A program made the translations under genes and the position numbers. A stretch of DNA of 64,000 nucleotides from contig JBFXCK010000002.1 of NCBI GenBank assembly GCA_050182275.1, positions 1-64,000 on the forward strand. Reading direction: 5' to 3'. The notes under the pieces are model-generated. The model was given only the letters and a program-made list of their open reading frames with translations. It was not told where the DNA came from and did not search any database. Below are positions 33,108 through 41,078 of the stretch, piece after piece (position 1 is the stretch's first letter; every line of letters begins with the position of its first letter). The stretch comes from JBFXCK01 sp050182275. Its GTDB lineage: Bacteria > Pseudomonadota > Alphaproteobacteria > SHNJ01.

Positions 33108-35069
33108 TCAATTGAAATGCCCGCGCACGGCGGCGGCAATATCGCCTGGCGCGCCCTGCTGTTCGATGCGCCCTTGGTGCAGCCAATAAGCATCCTCGCA
33201 CAAGGCTAAAAGCGAAAGGCGGGAGGTTAAAATAATCAAGGTTGGTACTTTGCCGGATAATTTTTGCAAAAGCGCCTCTTCTTCGTCTTGCGGCAAGGCG
33301 GGCAGGCCTTCATCCAAAATCAAGACGCTGGGTTTTTGGCACAGGGCGCGGGCAAGGCGCAAAAGCTGCCATAGACGGCTGTTTAAATGCAATCCGCCGG
33401 GCCCAAGCTTGGTATAAATTTCCTGTGGCAATCTTTTTACCCAGCTTTCTAAATTAGCCAGGCGCAAAGCCGCCATGACTTCAGCATGGCTGTGAATGGA
33501 AGCAGGGCTTAAATAATCGAATATAGCGCCGTTGAAATTTTCCTCTTCCCCTGCCGTAAGAAGCTGAATTTGCCGGCGCCACTGAGGGGCCAATTCTAGG
33601 AAGGAATAGCCATCCAGGCGCAACTGGCCGGTGCTGGGTTCATAAAAACCCGCCAAAACTTTCGCTAAGCAAGTCTTGCCAGAACCGGCTTGGCCATAAA
33701 TACCGGCGACGCCCGGCTTAAAGCTTAAATTAATCCGCTGTAAAATTTGCGCTTCGGCGTGAAAGGCGAAGCTGGCATTATCCAGCGTTAGAAAGCCCTG
33801 TACATTTTCCGCGGGCTGAATATTGGCCTGGGGTTTTTTGTATTGAAACAAATGGGCGCTTACTTGGCGAAGCTTGATTTCTTCCCACCAAACGCGGCGC
33901 AGCTTAGTGGTCCCGGCAAAGGGGGAAAGAATAATGTAAAACAACAATCCTGATCCCAGCATTTGGCCCAAGCTCAAGCTTTCCGCCATAAACATCCGCC
34001 CCGCCAGCAACACGCCAATCGCCACCGCCATTACCACCGTAAAGCTTTGCAAAAACACGCTAAGACGAATGGCAAGCGGGGTTGTATTGGCGGTTTCATT
34101 TAAAGGCTGGTTGTCATCAAAAGCCTGGCGGCGCCATAAGCGCTGCAATAGTGTTTTGCTATCAAAGCCGCTGGCGCCGGGATTTTCCCGCAAATAATTT
34201 TCTACCATCCAGGTAGGCAGCAAGATTAAAGGCAATGCCGCCACCGCCACCACCGCCAGCGGCAGGGAAAGGGAGGCCAGGATCACCAAGCCTAAAGCGC
34301 TTATTAGTATGTCCGCCGCTAAAATACTAAGAAGGGGGCGGTTTAAAATGGCGGCTTTTTTCATTTGCGCGGCCACAAAATCGCTAAAGCCGTTTTCTAA
34401 CTTTGGCCAGGGAATATAGTGCAAACCTTCGCTTAAAAGCTGTTGATACGCATTTCGCGCTTGGCGCTTGGACCAATTAGCAGTGGCAAGACGCAATGAC
34501 GATAATAAAATATAGAATACTCCGCCCATTAAAGTCGCAATGCCCAAGCTCATCCAAGTTTGCCCGGCGCGCAAAGCAAGCACGTGATCGGTCAATACAA
34601 TGGCGCCGCCTGCCAGGCTTAAACGCAAGCCGCCCAATAATAAGGACAAGCCGAACATTTCAGCGGCGCCTGCTTCCGGCAGGGCGGGGGTTTTATCGGG
34701 AGCCAGACGGGTATTAGCTGCCGTGATGGGGCGCAACGCTAAAATAAGATCGGTTGGCGCCAGCGAGGTTTCTTGGCCCGGTAAAATCAATTCGGCTTGG
34801 CCATTGCGCCAGGCGATAAAAGGGGTATTAGCGAAATCGGGCACCCATTCGGCTACCGGCTTAACAATCGTGGCATAGCCCCAGGCCTTGGCCATTTGGG
34901 TTAAATCGTCATTGGCGGTATGGGGCAGGCGCACCGGCTCCTTGCGGCCATAATAGCGGTCAAGGGCGGCCAGGCATTCGGCGAAACTGCCGGCATCGAG
35001 CGTGGGCGGCAGATTCTGATTTTCCGCCGCTGCCGCTTCTTGCACCATTAAAGTAAAAGATTGGGTCAT
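33108..35069 (-). CDS. Type I secretion ABC exporter with degenerate ATPase motifs
   Basis: The 653-residue product has a C39-like N-terminal domain without an obvious catalytic Cys (about 1-125), a six-helix membrane domain (about 135-400) and a nucleotide-binding domain. Walker A is intact ('GQAGSGKT', about residue 460) and Walker B keeps its Glu ('VLILDEG', about 580). The signature normally LSGGQ reads LHLNSR, the D-loop normally SALD reads PALP, and the switch His normally in THRLS is Ser (TSRLS). LapB/HlyB-like exporters rarely lose these. It overlaps the upstream regulator gene by 4 bases and precedes the HlyD-like gene, so the three form one operon. It may hydrolyse ATP poorly or need a partner. 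Confidence 0.8.
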   Translation of the reverse strand: MTQSFTLMVQEAAAAENQNLPPTLDAGSFAECLAALDRYYGRKEPVRLPHTANDDLTQMAKAWGYATIVKPVAEWVPDFANTPFIAWRNGQAELILPGQETSLAPTDLILALRPITAANTRLAPDKTPALPEAGAAEMFGLSLLLGGLRLSLAGGAIVLTDHVLALRAGQTWMSLGIATLMGGVFYILLSSLRLATANWSKRQARNAYQQLLSEGLHYIPWPKLENGFSDFVAAQMKKAAILNRPLLSILAADILISALGLVILASLSLPLAVVAVAALPLILLPTWMVENYLRENPGASGFDSKTLLQRLWRRQAFDDNQPLNETANTTPLAIRLSVFLQSFTVVMAVAIGVLLAGRMFMAESLSLGQMLGSGLLFYIILSPFAGTTKLRRVWWEEIKLRQVSAHLFQYKKPQANIQPAENVQGFLTLDNASFAFHAEAQILQRINLSFKPGVAGIYGQAGSGKTCLAKVLAGFYEPSTGQLRLDGYSFLELAPQWRRQIQLLTAGEEENFNGAIFDYLSPASIHSHAEVMAALRLANLESWVKRLPQEIYTKLGPGGLHLNSRLWQLLRLARALCQKPSVLILDEGLPALPQDEEEALLQKLSGKVPTLIILTSRLSLLALCEDAYWLHQGRIEQQGAPGDIAAAVRGHFN

Positions 35070-36157
35070 CCGTATTTATTGCCTGCAGCTGCCAGCTTGC
35101 GGGCATATTTGGCCTTGGCTTTATTGAGAATATCCAATAATTCCACGCCGCTTTCCCCGCCAAGCCCTTTAATGTCTTCCCGGATCACCGCTTGAATCCC
35201 GTCAATATGGGCGCGGATAAGTTCAAGAAGTTTTTCATCCAATTCCAGATGTTTGCTTTCGGTGTAATCGCATAAGGATTTGCCGAAAGTGGTGATTAAA
35301 TTATAGCCGAACGTATCGCCCTGGCCGCGCAGTTCGTGCGCGATATTATAGATGGTTTGGTAGTATTTCCAAGGATTTTTAGGCTGTTTGGCCAGTTCGG
35401 TATATTGCCCCATAAGCTTTTCGACATTGCCTTGCACCCAAGTGGTGTAATCGTCTTTGCGCGAGCGCAATTGTTTTTCGGCGGCGCGAAGGAGCTTGGG
35501 ATCGATTTTGCCCTCTTCTTCCACGCTTTTTGGCGCCAATTTCACCTTTAGTTTGTTGGGCAGATGGAAATACCAAATCTTGGCCTTGGTATTAAGCGTA
35601 TCGGGATTTTTTTGAACAGTGATAATTTCACAATCTTCTTCTGAAACCAGGCGGCGCTCCTCGCCGGGATGGGGCAAAGCTTGCTTGCGCCGGTCGGGGC
35701 CGAAATAGGTGCCGCTATGCAGGAAATGATTGGGCGCCTCGATCAAGGCTTCTAGGCGTTGAGTGACGGTGGAAATGGAATAGGGTTTGGTCAAAAAGTC
35801 ATTGATACCCAAATCACGGGCTTCTTCAACGGTATGGCGGCTGACATCGCCGCTGACCGCGATAAAGGGTATATAGCGGTCGGGCGATTCTTCGGATCTG
35901 CGTAACCAACGCAATAACATCGCACCGCTAACGGGGAGCATCAGCCAGTCGGCCATAATTAAATCAATTCCGCAATCGCCGGGGGAAGGGGCGGTAATCG
36001 CCGCGGTTTTCAGCTGCTGAATCGCTTCGCTGCCGTCATGAGCAATCAAAAGCTTGCCCACCTTTAAGGCGCGTAAAACAGACACTAGCGTGTTGCGTGA
36101 AAACTCATCATCATCGACGACTAGCACGGAAAGTTTTTCTAGATTATAATTTGCCAT
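35066..36157 (-). CDS. Response regulator with C-terminal Hpt-like domain
   Basis: The 363-residue product has a receiver domain (about 8-135): acidic pair around Asp15-Asp17, phospho-acceptor Asp70 in 'IDLIMADWLMLPVSG' and the conserved Lys in 'DFLTKPYS'. A linker with 'GTYFGPDRRKQ' follows, a motif common in alphaproteobacterial regulators. The C-terminal half is helical and contains 'IAHELRGQGDTFGY', which resembles the Hpt phospho-His motif (H-x-[LI]-[KR]-G) and gives His274. So it may both receive and pass on phosphate. Its stop overlaps the exporter start by 4 bases, which ties signalling to the secretion operon. Confidence 0.8.
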   Translation of the reverse strand: MANYNLEKLSVLVVDDDEFSRNTLVSVLRALKVGKLLIAHDGSEAIQQLKTAAITAPSPGDCGIDLIMADWLMLPVSGAMLLRWLRRSEESPDRYIPFIAVSGDVSRHTVEEARDLGINDFLTKPYSISTVTQRLEALIEAPNHFLHSGTYFGPDRRKQALPHPGEERRLVSEEDCEIITVQKNPDTLNTKAKIWYFHLPNKLKVKLAPKSVEEEGKIDPKLLRAAEKQLRSRKDDYTTWVQGNVEKLMGQYTELAKQPKNPWKYYQTIYNIAHELRGQGDTFGYNLITTFGKSLCDYTESKHLELDEKLLELIRAHIDGIQAVIREDIKGLGGESGVELLDILNKAKAKYARKLAAAGNKYG

Positions 36158-36234
36158 TGTTTACAAAGCGGTTGGAAAATTCACATCCGGAGGATTTTAA
36201 CCACTTTGCCTTATAAGATAAAGGGTTAACCCGC

Positions 36235-36549
36235 ATGAGTGTTCATTTCGTTTATTTAACCGCCAAAGACCGCAAATCCGCGCTAAAATTGGCCCGTCAA
36301 TTGGTTAAGGAAAAATATTTGGCTTGCGCTAATATTATAGATGGGGCCACCTCGGTCTATCATTGGCAGGGGAAGGTCGAAGAAAGCGCCGAATGCCTTA
36401 TTATCGGCAAAACCACCAAGCCTAAGCTGGCCGGTCTTATCCGCCGCGCCAAGGCGCTGCATTCATACGATTGTCCTTGCGTGGTGGCGATCCCCATCGC
36501 TGCCGGCAATAAGGATTATCTGAAATGGGTTGAAAAAAGCCTCGTCTAG
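36235..36549 (+). CDS. cutA: Divalent-cation tolerance protein CutA
   Basis: CutA is a small trimeric protein of the PII-like fold, linked to copper tolerance although its biochemical role is unsettled. The 104-residue product shows the family markers 'KEKYLACANIIDGATSVYHW' and 'KVEESAECLIIGKTT', and 'HSYDCPCVVAIPI' near the C-terminus. It is divergent from the response regulator gene; a small gene converges on its stop with 4 bases of overlap. Confidence 0.94.
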   Translation: MSVHFVYLTAKDRKSALKLARQLVKEKYLACANIIDGATSVYHWQGKVEESAECLIIGKTTKPKLAGLIRRAKALHSYDCPCVVAIPIAAGNKDYLKWVEKSLV

Positions 36550-36752
36550 CTTTTGTCCTTAGGGTTTTTTAGGACGGTTGGAAAGTCCGAAGAAACGGGG
36601 GTTTTACCAGGAGAATCCGGTGAAAATGCCGAAAAAGCCCGTAAAAACGGGGCATGAATTAATAGACGTTCCATCCAGGCCGGGGCTTCGGGCGCAGAGC
36701 CTTTAGCCGGCGGCGGGGAGGATAAGAATGGGGGAATTGAGCGTTGCCCCAT
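36546..36752 (-). CDS. Small unknown protein, 68 aa
   Basis: This open frame is not one I recognise. AAGGAGG sits 8 bases before the ATG at 36752, a strong start signal, and the frame runs 68 codons until it overlaps the end of cutA by 4 bases. The product is Pro/Ser-rich at both ends with a short amphipathic middle ('MERLLIHAPFLRAFSAF'). No membrane helix or signal is clear. A longer reading from 36806 lacks support. Confidence 0.45.
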   Translation of the reverse strand: MGQRSIPPFLSSPPPAKGSAPEAPAWMERLLIHAPFLRAFSAFSPDSPGKTPVSSDFPTVLKNPKDKS

Positions 36753-37091
36753 GATAATCGCCTCCTTGTAACGAGTGAGAGATAGTACTTGAAGAATAGC
36801 AGACACAAAGGTTCCAGGGGGAGAGAAGGGAAGCCGCTCCGAACCCGGATAGAATATTTATTTACCATACTGAAGGATTAGTTTTGCCCGAATTTTTTCC
36901 TTTTCCAACTGTTTATTGGTATAGGGGAGCCGTATGTAGGATTAAGGTCAAAAACCGGAATATTAACCTTTTCCTCCGCTTTTTCGAAACCCCTTGACAT
37001 TTATGGCTTAACCGTTAAAAAGCAAAGGCTTATGGCCATGCCTTGGGCAGGGGCTAAAAGTGTTATTTTGTTTTTATTTGGCAGGTTTAAG

Positions 37092-37673
37092 ATGGCAACA
37101 ACGAAAAAAACGGCAACGAAGAAAACCACTGGAGCGAAGAAAGCAGCGCCGGCGAAAACCGCCGTTTCCGGGGCTATTGAAAGCCGCGGCACGCGCCGCA
37201 AGCAACCGCAAACCATCTCCGCCCGCGCGCAAGACATCAAGCGTCAATGGCATTTGGTTGATGCCGATGGCGTGGTGGTGGGCCGCATGGCTTCGCGCAT
37301 TGCTAATATTTTGCGCGGCAAGAATAAAACGAATTTCACCCCGCACACTGATTGCGGCGATTTCGTTATTGTTATTAACGCCGCCAAGGCCGTGCTGACC
37401 GGCAATAAAATGGAAGGCAAGCTGTATCGTTGGCACACCGGCTATCCCGGCGGCTTGAAACAGCGTACGCCAAAAGATGTGATGGCTGGCAAATTCCCGG
37501 AACGCATCATCAAGGACGCCGTAAAAAATATGGTCCCGCGCGGACCGCTCGGCCGTCATGTGCTAACGAAGTTGTTTGTTTATGCTGACGCCGCGCATCC
37601 ACATGAGGCGCAGCAACCCAAGCCTTTGGATATTGCCGGCATGAACCCCAAAAATAAACGCCAAGCGGCTTAA
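37092..37673 (+). CDS. rplM: 50S ribosomal protein L13, with N-terminal Lys/Ala extension
   Basis: L13 is an early-assembly 23S rRNA-binding protein. The core from about residue 43 is typical ('DIKRQWHLVDADGVVVGRMA', 'FTPHTDCGDFVIVINAAK', 'YRWHTGYPGGLKQRTPKD', 'MVPRGPLGRH', 'YADAAHPHEAQQP'). The product is 193 residues against about 150 usual, because a Lys/Thr/Ala-rich 40-residue tail precedes the core. The ATG at 37092 follows GCAGG; an ATG at 37032 would add an unlikely hydrophobic leader. rpsI follows 11 bases later, the standard pair. Confidence 0.95.
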   Translation: MATTKKTATKKTTGAKKAAPAKTAVSGAIESRGTRRKQPQTISARAQDIKRQWHLVDADGVVVGRMASRIANILRGKNKTNFTPHTDCGDFVIVINAAKAVLTGNKMEGKLYRWHTGYPGGLKQRTPKDVMAGKFPERIIKDAVKNMVPRGPLGRHVLTKLFVYADAAHPHEAQQPKPLDIAGMNPKNKRQAA

Positions 37674-37684
37674 GGAGAATAAGA

Positions 37685-38140
37685 ATGGAATTACCTTCCC
37701 TCGCTACCACCTCTGTTGCGGCCCCGCCTAAGCGCGAGCGCAAAGTCGATGAAAAAGGCCGCGCCCGCACGCATGGCAAACGCAAAAACGCCATCGCCCG
37801 CGTTATTTTAAAGCCGGGTTCGGGCAAAATCACCGTCAATGGCCGCACGCTGGAGCAATATTTTGGCCGCCCCGCTTTGCGCATGATTATCAACCAGCCC
37901 TTTGGCATCACCAACCGCGCCGGTCAATTCGATGTGATTTGCAATGTGAATGGCGGCGGATTATCCGGCCAAGCAGGCGCTGTGCGTCACGCAATTTCCA
38001 AGGCTTTGAACGATTATGAACCCGATTTGCGCCCGGCTTTAAAGGTCGCCGGCTTGCTCACCCGCGATCCGCGCGTGGTTGAGCGCAAAAAATACGGCCG
38101 CTATAAAGCGCGCCGCCGCTTCCAATTCTCGAAGCGCTAG
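37685..38140 (+). CDS. rpsI: 30S ribosomal protein S9
   Basis: S9 contacts the P-site tRNA anticodon through its basic tail. The 151-residue product has the core 'GRARTHGKRKNAIARVILKP', 'YFGRPALRMIINQPF', 'VNGGGLSGQAGAVRHAISKA' and the terminal 'KKYGRYKARRRFQFSKR' with the final Lys-Arg. AAGGAG precedes the ATG. It is cotranscribed with rplM. Confidence 0.97.
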   Translation: MELPSLATTSVAAPPKRERKVDEKGRARTHGKRKNAIARVILKPGSGKITVNGRTLEQYFGRPALRMIINQPFGITNRAGQFDVICNVNGGGLSGQAGAVRHAISKALNDYEPDLRPALKVAGLLTRDPRVVERKKYGRYKARRRFQFSKR

Positions 38141-38199
38141 TTTTTATTCCGGTTTTCTACTACAGTGGGCGGGCTTAAAACCCCGCCCATTTTGTTTTC

Positions 38200-38724
38200 A
38201 TGAAAAATTCCATTCTTCCTTACAAAAAAATCCTTCCCAAGCTTGGCAAAGATGTTTTTATCGCGCCCACTGCCGCCGTGATTGGCGATGTGCATTTGGG
38301 CGATCAAGTAAGCGTATGGTTTAGCGCCGTGGTGCGGGGCGATGTCAATTACATCCGCATTGGCGCTGGCACCAATATTCAAGATGGCGTCATCATTCAT
38401 ACCGCCTCAAAAGAAAATGGCGATATTCCCACATTCGTGGGCGAAGATTGCACCATAGGCCATGCCGCGATTTTGCATGCCTGCACCATCGGCAGCCGTG
38501 TTTTAATCGGCATGCAAGCCTGCATTTTGGATGGCGCGACCATCGAAGATGAGGCGATGATCGCGGCAGGGGCGCTTGTAACGCCTGGCAAGCGCATTCC
38601 CAAGCATCAATTATGGGGCGGTTCGCCCGCGCGCTTCATGCGGAATTTAACGGGTGATGAAATCAAACATCTGAAATGGTCGGCGGAACATTATGTAAGG
38701 CTGGCGGCGGATTATTTGGCCTAA
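38200..38724 (+). CDS. Gamma-carbonic anhydrase-like hexapeptide-repeat protein
   Basis: The 174-residue product is a left-handed beta-helix of the gamma-carbonic anhydrase/YrdA/PaaY group. Zinc-ligand histidines are visible in 'VIIHTAS', 'CTIGHAA' and 'ILHACTIG'. The 'SVWFSAVVRGDVNYIRIGAG' and 'LWGGSPARFMRNLT' segments are typical. Activity cannot be read from sequence: many members hydrate CO2 weakly or not at all. In alphaproteobacteria relatives are related to complex I gamma-CA subunits, but it is 6 kb from nuo here. The stop overlaps a terminator that serves ctrA. Confidence 0.88.
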   Translation: MKNSILPYKKILPKLGKDVFIAPTAAVIGDVHLGDQVSVWFSAVVRGDVNYIRIGAGTNIQDGVIIHTASKENGDIPTFVGEDCTIGHAAILHACTIGSRVLIGMQACILDGATIEDEAMIAAGALVTPGKRIPKHQLWGGSPARFMRNLTGDEIKHLKWSAEHYVRLAADYLA

Positions 38725-38757
38725 AAACAAATCCCCCGCCCAACGGGCAGGGGATTG
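38723..38757 (-). terminator. terminator of ctrA
   Basis: AATCCCC/GGGGATT and GCCC/GGGC arms, with one mismatch and a 3-base loop, are followed on the minus strand by TTTGTTTTT. It lies 20 bases after the ctrA stop and touches the convergent gene. Confidence 0.85.
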
Positions 38758-38776
38758 CTCTGTAACCTCAACTTCT

Positions 38777-39517
38777 TTAAGCGTTTGCGGCTTGGGGCGG
38801 GGTGCTTTCAGCGGTGGGCGGTTTAATGCCAGCAGCTTGCGCTTCCGGATCGCGCAAGACATAGCCGCGGCCCCAAACGGTTTCAATGTAATTGATACCG
38901 CCGGCGGCGACTTCCAGCTTTTTGCGCAATTTGCACACGAATACGTCGATAATTTTTTGCTCGGGTTCATCCATACCGCCATAAAGATGGTTTAGGAACT
39001 GTTCCTTGGTCAGGGTTGAGCCTTTACGCAAAGATAGCAATTCGAGAATGGAATATTCTTTGCCGGTTAAATGAACGGGCTTGCTTTCCACTTCGACGGT
39101 GCGGGAATCAAGATTCACCACCAGCTTGCCGGTGCGGATAATCGATTCGGCATGGCCTTTGGAGCGGCGGACAATAGTTTGCACGCGGGCAACCAATTCG
39201 CGTTTGTCGAAAGGCTTGGTCAAATAATCATCGGCGCCAAAGCCAAAGCCTTTCAGCTTGTTATCCAGCTCAGCCAAGCCGGAAAGGATTAAAATCGGGG
39301 TGCGTACCTTGGCGGCGCGCAGGCGGCGTAAAACTTCATACCCGTCGATATCGGGCAACATCAAATCCAAGATGATGATGTCGTAATCGTATAATTTGCC
39401 GATTTCGAGTCCATCTTCACCTAAATCCGTGGTATCAACAATATAACCGGCCGACTTCAGCATCACTTCGATGCTTTTGGCGACTGAGGAATCATCTTCG
39501 ACGAGTAGAACACGCAT
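38777..39517 (-). CDS. ctrA: Cell-cycle response regulator CtrA
   Basis: CtrA is the OmpR-type master regulator of cell cycle and flagellar genes in alphaproteobacteria. The 246-residue product has a receiver (about 1-120) with Asp51 as phospho-acceptor ('LDLMLPD') and the Lys in 'DYLTKPF', then the DNA-binding winged helix with the highly conserved 'VHLTGKEYSILELLSLRKGS', 'FLNHLYGGMDEPEQKIIDVF' and 'YIETVWGRGYVLRDP'. The tail is longer than in Caulobacter and ends Ala-Asn-Ala, an Ala-rich end compatible with ClpX recognition. TTAA boxes lie in its upstream region. It diverges from fliI. Confidence 0.96.
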   Translation of the reverse strand: MRVLLVEDDSSVAKSIEVMLKSAGYIVDTTDLGEDGLEIGKLYDYDIIILDLMLPDIDGYEVLRRLRAAKVRTPILILSGLAELDNKLKGFGFGADDYLTKPFDKRELVARVQTIVRRSKGHAESIIRTGKLVVNLDSRTVEVESKPVHLTGKEYSILELLSLRKGSTLTKEQFLNHLYGGMDEPEQKIIDVFVCKLRKKLEVAAGGINYIETVWGRGYVLRDPEAQAAGIKPPTAESTPPQAANA

Positions 39518-39574
39518 GACAGGCTCCTTTGAGAAATTTCGTGGCAGACGGCCTTAGGGAAGGTTACGCTTGTC

Positions 39575-39661
39575 TTAACAATATCTCTATAATCCTTTAA
39601 TATTGGTTAACATCTCTTAACATTAACTATTATTACCTGGCTAAAGTTTACTGATGGTTAA
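39575..39661. promoter_or_regulatory. Cluster of TTAA boxes between ctrA and fliI
   Basis: Six TTAA sites lie in the 253-bp divergent gap, at 39575, 39597, 39607, 39617, 39623 and 39658. Those at 39597, 39607 and 39617 are 10 bp apart (TTAA-N6-TTAA-N6-TTAA), one base short of the canonical CtrA spacing TTAA-N7-TTAA. Several end TTAAC. CtrA autoregulation and control of fliI are plausible. Confidence 0.5.
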
Positions 39662-39770
39662 CGCGGCTTTGGCATTCTAAGTATGGGGAAAATACATCAT
39701 TTCTTGCTAGATCAATGGGTTATTCCGGGGGATTCAAGCCATTACTACCAATCATAATATCCTTTCTCAG

Positions 39771-41075
39771 ATGCAAGGTGAGGTCGACCAAATCGACCCT
39801 ATACGTTATTTTGGCCAAGTGACCGGGGTTTTGGGCATGTTGGTTGAATTGACGGGGGTAACCAACCGGTTATCGGTCGGTGACCGCTGCGTTGTTCTGG
39901 GCCGGAACGACAAACGCGTTCCTTGCGAAGTGGTAGGCTTCCGCGACAATAAAGCCTTAGCCATGCCCTTTGCCGATTTAGCCGGGATCGGGATGGGATC
40001 GACGGTTGAAATCGCCAATGCCGCCGGTCAAATTTATCCAACCTTTGGATGGCTGGGGCGCATCATCAACGCGCTAGGCGAACCCATCGATCAATTAGGG
40101 CCGCTGCCTTTGGGCGGCCAGGCTTGGGCAGTTAAAGGAACGCCGCCGCCGGCGCATGCGCGCCAGCGCGTAACGGGCAAGATTGATTTGGGCGTGCGCT
40201 CGATCAACACTTTCACCACTTGCTGCCGTGGGCAGCGTTTGGGGATTTTCTCCGGTTCCGGTGTGGGTAAATCGACCGTCATTTCAATGATGGCGAAATA
40301 TACCAATGCCGATGTCACCGTCATCGGGCTGGTCGGCGAACGGGGCCGTGAGGTGCAAGAATTCGTGCAAGATGATTTAGGGCCGGAAGGCTTAAAGCGT
40401 GCCGTGCTGGTGGTCGCCACTTCCGATGAATCGCCTTTGATGCGCCGCCAGGCGGCCTATATGACCTTGGCGGTTGCGGAATATTTCCGCGATCAAGGCA
40501 AGAATGTTTTATGCTTGATGGATTCGGTCACCCGTTTTGCTATGGCGCAACGGGAAATCGGCCTATCGGTTGGCGAGCCGCCAACCAGCAAAGGCTATAC
40601 CCCAACCGTCTTCACCGAACTGCCGAAATTGCTGGAACGCGCGGGGCCGGGGTTGAAAAATAGCGGCTCGATCACCGCCTTATTCAGCGTGCTGGTCGAG
40701 GGGGATGACACCAACGAACCCATCTCCGACGCCGTGCGCGGGATTTTAGACGGCCACATCGTTCTCGACCGCGCTATTGCCGAACGCGGCCGGTATCCGG
40801 CGATCAATATTTTGCGCTCGCTTTCCCGGAGCTTGCCCGATTGCAATTCGCCGGATGAAAATAAATTGGTCAGCCGCGCCCGGCAATTGCTGGCTTCTTA
40901 TGAAGATATGGCGGAAATGATCAGGCTTGGCGCTTACCGCCCCGGCAGCGATCCGAAAACCGATGAGGCGATTAAATATTATCCGGCGCTGGAAGATTTC
41001 CTGCGCCAGGGCGAGCATGAACCCAGCCGCTTTGCCGACGGCTATGCGCAATTGGCGAAGATTTTGCAGTCCTAA
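39771..41075 (+). CDS. fliI: Flagellum-specific ATP synthase FliI
   Basis: FliI is the hexameric ATPase of the flagellar type III export apparatus. The 434-residue product has 'DPIRYFGQVTGVLGMLVEL', Walker A 'GSGVGKST' (about residue 162), 'LVGERGREVQEFVQDDL', Walker B 'VLCLMDSVTRFAMAQREI' and the 'GEPPTSKGYTPTVFTELPKL' loop. The ATG at 39771 has no Shine-Dalgarno. The frame is open further upstream, and an ATT at 39741, 9 bases after GGGGG, would give a more FliI-like start (I-T-T-N-H-N-I-L). The true start is uncertain. fliJ follows after 3 bases. Confidence 0.95.
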   Translation: MQGEVDQIDPIRYFGQVTGVLGMLVELTGVTNRLSVGDRCVVLGRNDKRVPCEVVGFRDNKALAMPFADLAGIGMGSTVEIANAAGQIYPTFGWLGRIINALGEPIDQLGPLPLGGQAWAVKGTPPPAHARQRVTGKIDLGVRSINTFTTCCRGQRLGIFSGSGVGKSTVISMMAKYTNADVTVIGLVGERGREVQEFVQDDLGPEGLKRAVLVVATSDESPLMRRQAAYMTLAVAEYFRDQGKNVLCLMDSVTRFAMAQREIGLSVGEPPTSKGYTPTVFTELPKLLERAGPGLKNSGSITALFSVLVEGDDTNEPISDAVRGILDGHIVLDRAIAERGRYPAINILRSLSRSLPDCNSPDENKLVSRARQLLASYEDMAEMIRLGAYRPGSDPKTDEAIKYYPALEDFLRQGEHEPSRFADGYAQLAKILQS

Positions 41076-41078
41076 GCC

